In this document: positions 11,890 through 21,515 of the stretch, piece after piece
Numbering within the stretch: the stretch's first letter is position 1
Layout: each line of letters opens with the position of its first letter
Assembly (NCBI GenBank): GCA_028673005.1
Contig: CM054118.1
Span: 59,403,338-59,467,337, forward strand
Direction: 5' to 3'
Length of the DNA: 64,000 bases
Source of the DNA: Tanypteryx hageni
Taxonomy: Eukaryota > Arthropoda > Insecta > Odonata > Petaluridae
Program-made: the position numbers and the translations under genes
The notes under the pieces: model-generated
Databases searched by the model: none
Seen by the model: the letters and a program-made list of their open reading frames with translations, nothing else
What the model was told of the DNA's origin: nothing

Positions 11890-13800
11890 GTTTTTTTTTA
11901 TTCTACTCCGTACGTGTGCCAGTACGTACTTTTAACATTATGGATTCCCTGGATCTGCGTTGCGGAACGCTGGTTGACGATAGGTGAGATCTGGGACGTG
12001 GCGTAGCGGGAATGGTGGGTTTTGATGCAGGGATAGGAGGGGGTGGAGGGAAGGAGGGAGGGAGGGAGGGAGGAATAGAAGCGAGCGATTTCTCGGTTCT
12101 CCGCCGTCATGCGAGTGATTGTCGTCTTCTTCACTCCGAAAGAGCGTTTCGTATCGTCTCTCCTCTTTTATTTCTTCCTACCTCTTCCCCGTGAGCGCGA
12201 TACTACTCCCGAGGATGAGGTCGTCTGTGAACTCCACGCTTCGACAATCCTCGCTCGCAAACACGCATCTGAAGCAAAGGGGGAGGGAGGTGGAGCGAGA
12301 GAAATGATAGAAGGAAAAGGGTCTAGCCATGCGCTAACGCATAGAACGTCGCTTAAGTCGAAGGTATTGTGCAATCCTTTCTTCTCCGGAGTTTTGGAAA
12401 AAACTCGCTTTTTTCCTCGTAACCATCTTGCATAACAAAGTTTGAAACGGGAATATTTTCGCGAGGTGTCGGGGAAAAATATGAGAGCGAAAAAGGGAGG
12501 CTGGTGCGCGTAAAAAAATATAATATATATATTTCACAGTCGAGGAGCTATGACGCGTGTTTTTATCGTAAAAATGGTGCCGGATTAGTGAGAAATTTAT
12601 TACTTTTTAGACTTCTGCCGCCCTGCATTGTGGAAGCCTTTGCTGCGTTAATTGCAATACATATCTCATCAAAATAGATCTTTACTTTTCATCCACATAG
12701 CCGTTTGTTGATAATTGAGGTCATATATTATAAAATCATTCTCTTAAGCGCGTAATAACAAAATTATTGGTTTTACCAATGAATATTTTTCCTCTTTTTT
12801 ATAAAGTTATCTCCATTGATCGACGAAGAATGTAAAAAAATTTATTTCTCTTGAGGTCAAAAGCCTTGTGATTTCTATCGGGATAATTGGCTTTAAAAAA
12901 AGTCCGGAATTTCGCCGATCCATAATTTATTCGCGAATAACTCGAGAAACTTCCGTTTCGTCGGTCTCTCGGTTGAAAATCCCAGGCAAAAATACTACCT
13001 CGCAGACGAACTTTACGTCGAAGGCGGAGAAATTCGACGGTTTCCTCGCAATCGCCAATGCTATACTCTCTTTCTGTTTCTCCCTTTTGCTCGAAGATTG
13101 GTAGCAGCGATCGGACGAACTGGAGTCGCCCTTTTTTCCCAAAAAGCGGACGGGTCGCCGTAAAACTTGATTATCTTCCTCGATGGTTTTCCGACACTCT
13201 TCCTGTTTCTCCCTCTCCTGTTTCTTCCTCTTTCTCCTCCGCCGCACAACTCCTCCTTGGGCCGACCCACGCCATTAACCTCCCACCAGGGTGGTATCGG
13301 GGGAGAGCGGGTTGGTATCGCGGATTGGCGATGCGCGGTGGGGAAAGGAAGGAAAATGGAGAGGGAGGCTTCTGGATTTACAGCGACGACTTCTAAAAAG
13401 AGTGTCTCTACTACGCCGTGTCTACAACCGTTAGCCGGAAAAGGACAAAGGTAGCGATAAGGTCTCACGGAGTGGTGTTGGTCGTTGAGAGGTAGTCGCA
13501 GATTGCTTGCATTTACGACTCCTTCCGTCTCCAGCTGCGAGATGGACGGTGTCCACAACTCTTCCCCTTTTGCTCCCGCTGTCTCCTCTCGCTCCGTTTC
13601 CGCCCCCTTTCTCACTCCTCTCTCCTTTTTCTCGCTCTCCCTAAAACTGTTCCTTCTCCTCGCTTCATTTCCGCTTCTTGGATTTCCGGAGACAAAAGAG
13701 AGAATGGGTGCTGTCCAATTTATGCCGGCGTAACGTCTGCGCTCCTTTCGCGGCCGATGCTTCAATGCTCACGGACAGGCATTAAAGGGTTTGTCCGCCT
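11890..13800. promoter_or_regulatory. CpG-enriched block, possible regulatory region
   Basis: CpG is frequent throughout, especially 12040-12420 and 12900-13760, with a GGGA-type low-complexity stretch at 12035-12075. A 234-residue open frame on the minus strand (13061-13765) is rich in Arg, Lys, Glu and Ser and overlaps open frames on the other strand. It has no recognisable domain and is best read as a by-product of composition. The block could be a promoter, enhancer or 5' untranslated exon. I saw no decisive element. Confidence 0.2.
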
Positions 13801-14199
13801 GCGCACGTAGAACGTAGGTAGTAAATTTTTCAGTAATCTCTTCGATTCTCGCGGTTATATGTTTTTGCAAAAACAAACATGAATGGTTTTGCGATCACTG
13901 AGACTAGGAGTTTTCGATGAGTTTTACGTGTTATGCGGCTATTGAACCTTTGAGTTATTTTTGTTGCTGGAATAGGATAGGATATAAGATAGTTTTCATC
14001 AAGTAGTCATAAGATTTGTTATTGTATTACACGTGTCTGATATGATAGGATATAGTACATTTATCGTTTTTACAGTTATTTGCTGTCGTTTTCCACAGCA
14101 GCGTTTTGTGTTGGGAAAATGAAAAAGTCATTGAATGTTTGAAACATTTCAGTTATTAGAAAAATTACCAAATTCCTCGAGTAGTAATTTGAAGATTGC
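13801..14199. other. Non-coding DNA
   Basis: Nothing recognised. Contains a weakly repetitive GGATATAGGATATAAGATAG-type patch around 13970-14055. Confidence 0.4.
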
Positions 14200-14207
14200 C
14201 CTTTAAC

Positions 14208-14340
14208 CAGTGGCATAGTGGACACCTCCGCGCGGCGGGAGGGCCCATGGCTAAAGCGAGCCCATATTTTTTCGTGAGGCCCTAAATTTCTTTCCGGGAA
14301 TTGTTTGGCGGGTGGACCACACATTTCCGTTATGCCACTG
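14208..14340. mobile_element. Short hAT MITE with perfect 8-bp target duplication
   Basis: The element starts CAGTGGCATAGTGG and ends TTATGCCACTG, giving a 10-bp perfect terminal inverted repeat (CAGTGGCATA). It is flanked on both sides by CCTTTAAC (14200-14207 and 14341-14348), an exact 8-bp duplication. Termini beginning CAGTGGC and an 8-bp duplication are hAT hallmarks. At 133 bp it has no coding capacity and depends on a transposase in trans. The perfect duplication suggests a fairly recent insertion. Confidence 0.85.
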
Positions 14341-14348
14341 CCTTTAAC

Positions 14349-15009
14349 CCTCTTGGATACCAAATTAATTCGACTAAAAGACTGATTGATTTGTGTAGTA
14401 CAATTAAAACTTGAAATTAGATGTATCGGCTGGTGAAGAAAGTTTAGGAAAACTCAATGTGGAATGTTTTCATGCAAATGTTTTCCGAATTGACCTGCTG
14501 TGATCACCAGAGGAACATTCGGGAAGGTGACTGGAAAGGCGTAGAGGCTATCAGATGGGTTGGCTTGTTTGTCGGGTGAGAGGACGACAAACGACTCGCA
14601 AACTCCGACGTAACGCATCAAGGGAGCCGGAAATAAGGTGGGGAGGAGAAGAAAGAGAGGTCTTTGGGAATTTTAAATTATAGTTAAAGTAAAGGGGCAA
14701 TGGAGAGGGAATAAGGCGGGTTTATTTTATGAAAGATATAAATCCAGGGCCAGCAAAATTTCCACATGTAATTCAAATACTGACGTAAAAACATAGTTCG
14801 GTACGTGCATATAAAACGAAGAAATTGTTCAGTGATCGCCTATTCTGCTAAATATTGTGCGAAATTATCATCCAAGTATTTTAATACGCTGCATGCCATT
14901 GCCGCAAATAAAATTTTCTGTGAAAATTTCATTTTTCATAGGTTAAATATTCATATATTTAAGCTTACTGTTTCGCTTTAAGAATAATATTGTGGTATAT
15001 TATAGTAAT
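14349..15009. other. Non-coding DNA
   Basis: Nothing recognised apart from mixed AT-rich sequence. Confidence 0.4.
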
Positions 15010-15406
15010 TACCGTATTGGTCAGAATTTAAGCCGCACTTCTTTCCCAAATCTGACTTGTATAAAACGCTCTTATTTATTTATTTATTTAATAAAATAAG
15101 TCGGAAGTTGGTCGGCTGACCAGGTGACAACGTAAATAAATACACAACCGAGTCACTCAGAATACATAACACAACACATGCATCAAATTCCAAACGGCTA
15201 CTTCTATCATGTGCTTACACAAAGTATTCGGGCACACATACCGAATCTTTTCATCGTCTAATTGTCAAAACTTTTTCCATCAAATAAGGGCGGATTAAAA
15301 TAATAACTAGTACCATAGATTGTGATATTATTTTCCTTTCAAAAAGATCTCATATTTGGGATGCTGCCTATATTCTGGGGCGGCCTATGTTCTGACCAAT
15401 ACGGTA
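15010..15406. mobile_element. TIR element, ACCGTATT-end family (copy 2)
   Basis: Left end TACCGTATTGGTCAGAA and right end TTCTGACCAATACGGTA are perfect inverted repeats of 17 bp. The similarity continues imperfectly inward through a GCCGC motif to a shared TCCCAAAT motif at about 45-55 bp from each end. About 397 bp, non-coding, with a short (TTTA)n patch near 15072-15092. Related termini occur at 6706-7225 and 43039-43541. No unambiguous target duplication can be assigned. Confidence 0.75.
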
Positions 15407-17639
15407 TATCGTTGGAATGTTTATAATTTTGACACTATTTACATTTGCTATTCGATTCTCTTCCCTTATATCAAAACGAGCACTGAAATCAATTCCAATT
15501 TTAGAATATTTTTGATTCTGTTGTACGAAAAATGAAACTCAATGGAGATTTACCTTGCAAACAAGACGTGAAAGAATTCATTTAATTTTAATTGCCCTCA
15601 TTTTTACGCTTGCACCTGGAATGCTTAACTATTTAACAATGCAGAATATTTTCTTAATATGATTGTCACGTCGTGAATAATTCCTGACTTTTTTGTAATT
15701 TTAACCGAAAAAATGCTGAAGTGTTATTCTAGTTAACTATGAGTTCTGTCTTTGAAAATCACTAATAAAAAATGCATAGGAATATTTCAAAGTCATAAAT
15801 AACGAAAAAGAACTGAAAATAGCCCTAGTTCGTCCCACTGCAACCTATTTGAGGAGCTTACGTATTTCACTGCAGTATAACCTTTATTGATATCCTCTGG
15901 GATATCGGTTTATTTGTATTCCTCGCGCAATAAGCCATGCAATTTGAATGGAGAATGAGTCAAGGAGAGCCAGAGAAATAAAAGATAAAGATGTGAAATA
16001 TCACTGGACAGAAAGGAAAGATTGAGATTAGAGGCATAGGGATAGCGAGTAGGAGTAAGGAGAATGAAGAAGGATCAAGAAAGAGTGAGAGGAGGAGAGA
16101 ACGGAAGTTGAAGGGAAACGAGTTGCGTAGAGTTGTTAGAGAAGTATCAGAAGGGGGAAATTGAGTGAGATGGAAAGGATGAGGGAGAGGACTCGATTTT
16201 CGAGAGAGACGAAATTCTCGATAAATAAATGCAGCGCTCGAACAAGAGAAAGTGATAGAGAACAGATATTTCAGAAAAAGAACAGACGAGAAATGGCATG
16301 GAATCCCAAAGGAAAGAGACAGGAATATTTAATCGAATGACTGACAAAAAAAAAGATTGAACACAATGATATTGTGAAATTTCCTTTCGGATCGAGTTAC
16401 GAGGTGGCAGTGTATATTGTGGCTGTCTGGCTAAATGAACAAGGAAAAACAGAAACAAAAATTCAGGATGAGAGATTAACTTAGACATTTCGTAAACGTA
16501 GGAATAGATTTAAAAAACATACAGTGATGAGAAAATCAATTCGTTAAATTCATTAGTATAGAGAAGCGTTCATTCTTTCATTGAAATTCTACATTTCAGT
16601 AGGTTGTGTGAACATCCAATTCAATCTGTGCTATTTAAGACTTTTCTCTTCATGTTCTCATACCAAATTTCTTCTTTTAGTGCGTCAAATATACCTTTTG
16701 TCTTTCTTACTTCTTCCATCCTGTGACAGAATACTATCTAAATAAGTAAAATATTCCACCTGTTTCATTATTTTCCCATCCTCTTGGAAATCTTCGCTCT
16801 TGTCAAATCTCATGGCATTCGTTTTCCTTTTAATAATTATCATTCCAAGGAAGCATTATGATAATAAATAAATAAAAAATAAGAATAAAATAATAATATA
16901 AAACGTCAAATTTCGTTTGAAATACCTTACAGACACGATAAAAATAGCTAAAAATCAAATACACAGCCTCATCTAATGTTCAACTAGAGTATAAGATATA
17001 TACAAAAACAAAATATACATAAGGAAGTGAGATGGATGCGAATTGATGAAATGGATGAAATCGAAAGAAAGGGGACTAGGAAAGCATTGGAGTCGTGAGG
17101 TCCGCGGCATAAAAGAGGATGGAAATGAGATAAGGAAACCAAGTCGGAGGTGGAGAGAATAAATGGGTCTAAAGGGAAGGATATAATACATTTCCAATAT
17201 ATGCAGGCCTTACATGCGAAAGATCGCATCTTCTGATTTTTACCTCCTGTCCCCTTCAGGTCTCTAATCCTCTTTCTTCAATTCTTTTCTCTTTCTCTCT
17301 TTCCCTCTCGGATATAATGAAATCGTATTCATCCCGTTTTCCCGAACTTGTACGGGCAAACATAATCTTATCTCTGTGACACTCCCTCTCTCTCTTATCA
17401 CTCTGAAACAATTTTTTTCATACTTTATCGGCATGGATATAATTTCCTCTCTGTCAAAATATTTTCAATGAAATAATTGTGAGAAAATTTTATCGATTCT
17501 CATGAACTAACATTTTGTGTGTAAAACATTGATGTCAGAAGATTAAGAATTCGTTTGGAACGAAATAATTTATTTTCGAGTTTATGTTAGAAGAAGGTAG
17601 TTAAACTTAATGTTGTCATACTTCAATGTATTCATATTA
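15407..17639. other. Non-coding DNA with GA-rich patches
   Basis: GA-rich plus-strand patches occur at about 15950-16290 and 17030-17190 and account for the Ser/Pro/Phe-rich frames on the opposite strand. A pyrimidine-rich patch follows at about 17240-17400. No gene or mobile element was recognised. Confidence 0.4.
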
Positions 17640-17823
17640 TGGCATGTCCCATATTCAAATCAGAGCAACTAATACTGTATTACTTTGCAGACATTTACTA
17701 TTGGAATGAGTAAATCACTAGAATGCAATCATGGCATGCCCCGTATACAAATCAGTGCATATAATACTATAACTTTGCGAACACTTACTATTGGAATGAG
17801 TAAATCATTAGAGAATTATCAAG
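17640..17823. repeat. 92-bp direct tandem duplication
   Basis: The segment starting TGGCATGTCCCATATTCAAA at 17640 is repeated, starting TGGCATGCCCCGTATACAAA at 17732. Both units share ATTGGAATGAGTAAATCA and further blocks. The period is 92 bp, with substitutions between the two units. A 63-residue open frame spanning the units (17685-17876) repeats the same peptide motif simply because the DNA is duplicated. Confidence 0.7.
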
Positions 17824-18213
17824 CTCTTCTTCTAGGTGAACAAATTCTAGAATTAGCACTTAAATTAAAAAAATGACCAAAATCTGGTTATGAAAAAACA
17901 AATGTGCATTTCCGCTACAAAGCAGTCCTCTTCCGTGATAAATCACCGAAAGTAGGTTCTAAAAGATTGAATTACCACTGAAGATGTCAATATTGTATCG
18001 AATCTGGTTCTCGTGGCCTTGTCTCGGCTACTGGAGATTCCTCAGAAAATTTTTTGTAATTTTTTCATATTTAGTTGCATTACTATTGAATTGGAATGGG
18101 CAGTAGTCAAGTAGGAGCGAACCAGAAGGTCATCAAGAAGAGGGTGACCTCTGGAGGTGGCGGGAGTAACTATTTGAGATCCTGTATGAGAAATGGAGCT
18201 TAAAGAGTATATA

Positions 18214-18215
<2 letters not shown>
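17824..18215. other. Non-coding DNA upstream of the Penelope cluster
   Basis: No family recognised. The minus-strand frame at about 18042-18200 that reads into this stretch from the TA array has no similarity I can name. It might be a decayed internal part of the adjacent Penelope-like element, but I cannot show this. Confidence 0.35.

Positions 18216-18263
<48 letters not shown>
18216..18263. repeat. (TA)n microsatellite
   Basis: An uninterrupted TA array of about 48 bp. It abuts the reversed terminal sequence of a Penelope-like element, a relationship repeated at every other Penelope terminus in the window. Confidence 0.95.
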
Positions 18264-18264
<1 letters not shown>

Positions 18265-18469
18265 CAACTTACGGAAAAGGAAAGGTAAAATGAATATATG
18301 GATGTCAACAAGGTGTTGGGATGAGGAAACCCAGTGAGCACTCACCAATCAGACGACTTCAGGTTGGCGAGGCCCCGGGGATGTCGAAGCGACACACGTA
18401 AAATAACACAAAAACACAGAAACATCACAAACGTAAAGCTTTCGGAACTACTCCTTCTTCAGCTACAGA
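18264..18469 (-). mobile_element. Inverted 3' UTR copy of a Penelope-like element (unit 1 head)
   Basis: This segment is the reverse complement of the 3' UTR found at 20195-20400. It starts at the family end (AACAACTTACGG), passes GGATGTCAACAAGGTGTTGG, and ends at CTTCTTCAGCTACAG. Between 18327 and 18453 it is essentially identical to the inverted copy at 19882-20007. It also differs little from the direct copy at 20215-20345. An inverted terminal segment placed ahead of a 5'-truncated body is a known architecture of Penelope-like elements. The near identity of the three copies implies recent activity. Confidence 0.75.
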
Positions 18470-18494
18470 ACTCATCCCAACACCTTGTTGACAT

Positions 18495-18500
<6 letters not shown>
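18470..18500 (+). mobile_element. Direct Penelope 3'-end tag
   Basis: A plus-oriented terminal sequence, CATCCCAACACCTTGTTGAC followed by ATCCATATAT, immediately before a TA array and the Penelope coding remnant. The same tag ends the element at 20341-20366 and stands alone at 48255-48280. Its place in front of the coding remnant is what a tandem or pseudo-LTR arrangement would leave. Confidence 0.65.

Positions 18501-18556
<56 letters not shown>
18497..18556. repeat. (TA)n microsatellite
   Basis: TA array of about 60 bp lying directly between a Penelope terminal tag and the truncated Penelope reading frame. Confidence 0.95.
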
Positions 18557-18557
<1 letters not shown>

Positions 18558-18558
<1 letters not shown>

Positions 18559-19499
18559 TTTACCTTCAAGACAGCCAAATCCGCACCTGTGTTCACATCA
18601 AACCCACCAACAGCCTCCAATACCTCCACTTTGATAGCTGCCATCCCCTTCATACCAAAACCTCTATCCCCTATGCCCTTGCTCGTCGAGGATGGAGGCT
18701 TTGTTCCGATAGAGCATCCCTTCTAGAGTATTACTCTGTCCTCGAGGATGCTCTTCTCAAACGTGGTTACCCTCCAGTCTTGGTCCGCGAACAGATCCAT
18801 AGGGCGATGACGCCTACCCACATTGGATCTCATCCTCACACACCCACTATTCCTGCATCTACCCCTCCACTCACTCTTACGACACTTTTCCATCCTGGTA
18901 TCCACGAAGCTCTCAAAACAATCCTTCATGCTGCCCACCCAATTCTTACCTCTTCCTCCCATCAGTCCCTCTTTATCAACCTTTTTGCCAATCCTCCGCT
19001 CCTCTCCTTCCGCCGGCCCCCAAATTTGGGAAATATCTTGTGGAGGAAGGATCTTCCCACTTCTACCACGCTTCTTGCAATAGGTTCCCACCCCTGCGGA
19101 AAACCTCGCTGCCTCACTTGCCCTATCCACCTACCATCATCTTCTTTCTCGAGTCCCTCCACCAGCATCACCTACCCCATCACCTCCAGAAGCAACTGCA
19201 CCACCCGTAACGTCATTTACCTCCTTACCTGCACCCTTTGTCCCGCGTTTTACGTAGGCCTCACCAGCAATCCGTTAAACATCCGAATGAACGGTCACCG
19301 GAATAGCGTTTCTCTCAGACGCCCCCTCCCAGTTGCATTACATGCTAATACCCACAATGTTCCCTTTAATAGTTGCTACAATGTTAGGGTTATTCGCGCT
19401 TTACCCTATGACACTCCTGCCCCCCTTCTCCGACACTGGGAACTAGCACATATCCATCTTCTCGACTCTTTCTCTCCGCCTGGCCTCAACCTCCGCTAA
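18558..19499 (+). pseudogene. Penelope-like element: RT C-terminus and GIY-YIG endonuclease
   Basis: An open frame without a start codon of its own runs from the TA array to a TAA stop at 19497-19499. The first part reads CVHIKPTNSLQYLHFDSCHP then SIPYALARRGWRLCSD and LLKRGYPP, the end of the Penelope-type reverse transcriptase and its thumb. After a Pro/Ser/Thr-rich linker come a Cys motif, CGKPRCLTC, and the endonuclease core NVIYLLTCTLCPAFYVGLT with a downstream RMNGHR. These match the GIY-YIG nuclease of Penelope-like elements, which nicks target DNA for retrotransposition. The N-terminal part and the RT catalytic core are missing, replaced by the TA array, so this is a 5'-truncated copy. 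The surviving 314 codons lack stops and frameshifts, so it is young. Confidence 0.88.
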
Positions 19500-19855
19500 C
19501 CCTATTAGCCCCCTTACAATGTTTCCTTGTTACTTTGTAACTATTCGGACTCTACCTCATCACACTCCCTCTTTATTGGCTATCCACCCCTCCTACTCCC
19601 CACCTCCTCCAATCATCAACCTTCCCACATCACCCTGTCATTCCCCGCCCAGTGTGTCACTTTACGTTACTCTTTCGCTGAAGAAGGGCTTAGGCCCGAT
19701 AAGCTTGCGTGTGTTTTTGTGTTCGTGTGTTTTACGTGTCTCTTCGACGCCCCCAGCAGCCTGCCAGCTTGGTCCTCAACTTGGTGAGTGTCCGCTGGGC
19801 TTCCCTCAACACCTTGTTGCCACCCTCATCACTACCTTTTCTTTTCCTTTAGTTA
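19500..19855 (+). mobile_element. 3' UTR of Penelope unit 1
   Basis: This follows the stop codon of the truncated frame. It contains the hairpin motif at 19678-19706, then a pyrimidine/GT-rich stretch parallel to the UTR of unit 2. It ends in CAACACCTTGTTG and a CTTTTCCTTT/AGTTAATATA tail before a TA array. It is clearly diverged from the 20195-20400 UTR but aligns along its length, so the two units belong to different subfamilies. Confidence 0.7.
19678..19706 (+). ncRNA. Hammerhead-like hairpin motif (unit 1)
   Basis: CTGAAGAA is followed by a 4-bp stem GGGC/GCCC with loop TTAG and then GATAAGC. The layout CTGANGA, short stem, GAAA-like segment resembles the catalytic core strands of hammerhead ribozymes, which are known from Penelope-like element terminal repeats. 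The second strand here is GATAA rather than GAAA, so activity in this copy is doubtful. The paired bases covary with the copy at 20202-20226. Confidence 0.35.
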
Positions 19856-19876
19856 ATATATATATATATATATATA
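19855..19876. repeat. (TA)n microsatellite
   Basis: Short TA array between the 3' end of Penelope unit 1 and the inverted UTR that heads unit 2. Confidence 0.9.
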
Positions 19877-20007
19877 TGGGATGAGGAAACCCAGTGAGCA
19901 CTCACCAATCAGACGACTTCAGGTTGGCGAGGCCCCGGGGATGTCGAAGCGACACACGTAAAATAACACAAAAACACAGAAACATCACAAACGTAAAGCT
20001 TTCGGAA
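19877..20007 (-). mobile_element. Inverted 3' UTR copy heading Penelope unit 2
   Basis: Starts GGGATGAGGAAACCCAGTG and ends CTTTCGGAAC. It is essentially identical to 18322-18453 and to the reverse complement of 20215-20345. At its end it joins directly to the truncated coding tail of unit 2, with no intervening TA array. Confidence 0.8.
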
Positions 20008-20058
20008 CGGAATCCATCTCCTAAACTCCTTCACTCCCCCAGGCCTCAACCTTCGATA
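20008..20058 (+). pseudogene. Coding tail of a second Penelope-like element
   Basis: Only the last residues of the reading frame survive: LLNSFTPPGLNLR followed by a TAG stop. They align with LLDSFSPPGLNLR at the end of unit 1. All upstream coding sequence is absent, so this is a severely 5'-truncated insertion carrying little more than its 3' UTR. Confidence 0.75.
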
Positions 20059-20399
20059 GCTTTTCACACCCTTTCTGTCTTCTCCCAACACCCTACCCAT
20101 CCCCAACGCCCTCCGTTTCCTCCAATCCTCGACCTTTCCGCACTACCCTTCCACCCCCATTCCTCCACCCAGTGTCACCGCCATCAGTTCTCTCTCTGTA
20201 GCTGAAGAAGGAGTAGTTCCGAAAGCTTTACGTTTGTGATGTTTCTGTGTTTTTGTGTTATTTTACGTGTGTCGCTTCGACATCCCCGGGGCCTCGCCAA
20301 CCTGAAGTCGTCTGATTGGTGAGTGCTCACTGGGTTTCCACATCCCAACACCTTGTTGACATCCATATATTCATTTTACCTTTCCTTTTCCGTAAGTTG

Positions 20400-20400
<1 letters not shown>
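20059..20400 (+). mobile_element. 3' UTR of Penelope unit 2
   Basis: Runs from the stop codon through a pyrimidine-rich stretch, the hairpin motif at 20202-20226, a GT-rich run, CACTGGGTTTCC, and the terminal tag CAACACCTTGTTGACATCC. It finishes with CTTTTCCGTAAGTTGTTATA at a TA array. The region 20215-20345 is present three times in the cluster, twice inverted. Confidence 0.78.
20202..20226 (+). ncRNA. Hammerhead-like hairpin motif (unit 2)
   Basis: CTGAAGAA then stem GGAG/TTCC (one G-T wobble) with a TAG loop, then GAAAGC. It has the CUGANGA and GAAA strands expected of a hammerhead core separated by a short stem II. Compared with unit 1 the stem bases differ but pairing is retained, which supports selection on the RNA fold. 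I could not assign convincing stems I and III with a cleavage triplet, so ribozyme activity is only a hypothesis. Confidence 0.4.

Positions 20401-20442
<42 letters not shown>
20400..20442. repeat. (TA)n microsatellite
   Basis: TA array at the outer 3' end of Penelope unit 2. Confidence 0.95.
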
Positions 20443-20443
<1 letters not shown>

Positions 20444-20509
20444 GTTTACGCTAAAAGTTTTTTGAGCCATCTTTGAGTAGTATATAAAGGGTAGAAAGAG
20501 ATAGAGAGA

Positions 20510-21501
20510 TAGGGTTGCCACCTCTCCCGGAATTCCGGGAGTCTCTCACCTTATATACGTACATCTCTCCCGGAATGGTAGAGCTTGTCCGGGAGCCCAA
20601 AATTCTTCGTAACTATGTAATTTTCATCTTTACTAGTGTTTCTCAACTTAATATAATATTGAGAATTTGGCAGAAACTGTTTCCTTTGATTCCAATGAAA
20701 GGATACTAATGTATAAATATACTCAATTTACAGGATCATGTTAGTTACTACCTTCGACGCACCACTAAAGGGTCGCCTGATTTTATTACAATTTAAACAA
20801 ATCAATAAACATTCAACATTGTTTTCGATTTCTTTTCAAAAGTAAATGGATTTGGCGGAGAATTAAAGAAAATTGTAACGTTTGTGCTTTCAGTTCCAGT
20901 ATCCAACGCAGCCTGAGAACGTGTGTTCAATGTTATTAATGAATTGTTGTGTATATGTCGAAACAAATTAAATGTGGATCGCGTCAAGGCAGAAATTCAA
21001 GTATGCTCCAATTTTAATTACTCTTGTAAAGATTTACATGACTTTTTAATATCAAAACCAGTTCTTTTGGAGACCACTCGAAATAGTTCAAAATACAAAT
21101 TCAAATTAAATGAATGAAGTATGGCTTTTGAAGTAATTCTTTTTTTTAAGAGTTTGTTATTGTAATTTATAGAATAATGTTAAAACAAAATCTAAGTTAA
21201 ATAATCATGTTTTCTAAATAATAAATTAAACACGTTTTAGTGTTCTCGTTAGCCGTTTTTTAACCTACATACAATCTCGCAATCAACCTCTCATATGGTG
21301 GATATCTCTCCGAATCAGCAATTTACACGGTGGCAACTCAAACTTTAACAATAAAATAAAGATAAAATAATCATTATATGTTTCCTAATAAGAAAATAAA
21401 ACAATTTTCATTGCTCATTTAAATTGTTTTTCGACCTAGAGATAATTATCACGGAATTTGCTACTTATGAGGTGGAAATCTCCCGGAATGGATAACCCTA
21501 G
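20510..21501 (+). mobile_element. Internally deleted hAT element
   Basis: The left end reads TAGGGTTGCCACCTCTCCCG and the right end GGATAACCCTA, so TAGGGTT forms short inverted termini. The subterminal motif CTCCCGGAAT recurs near both ends. The interior carries a hAT C-terminal dimerisation domain (20884-21117, plus strand), while the rest of the transposase is missing. The motif AGGGTAGAA occurs just outside both ends (20488-20496 and 21507-21515), but it is offset by about 13 bp on the left. It may therefore be a remnant of a target duplication or chance. Confidence 0.65.
20884..21117 (+). pseudogene. hAT transposase C-terminal dimerisation domain, broken
   Basis: Translation gives VLSVPVSNAA, a TGA stop at 20914-20916, then ERVFNVINELL and, further on, KLNVDRVKAEIQV and FNYSCKDLHDFL. 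The motif P-V-S-N-A-x-x-E-R-V-F-S/N is the signature of the hATC dimerisation domain, which lets the transposase form multimers. The catalytic DDE region and the BED zinc finger are not present. The reading ends at a TGA at 21115-21117. The in-frame stop within the most conserved motif makes it non-functional. Confidence 0.8.
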
Positions 21502-21515
21502 GTACATAGGGTAGA

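Noticed and set aside
13061..13765. 234-codon frame on the minus strand
   Set aside because: Arg/Glu/Ser-rich, with open frames on the opposite strand over the same DNA and no recognisable domain. Attributed to the GC-rich composition.
18322..18350. GATGAGGAAAC as a minimal hammerhead core with deleted stem II
   Set aside because: It lacks the CUGA start and a supporting stem, and one of the three nearly identical copies (20340) breaks it. The hairpin at 20202-20226 is a better candidate.
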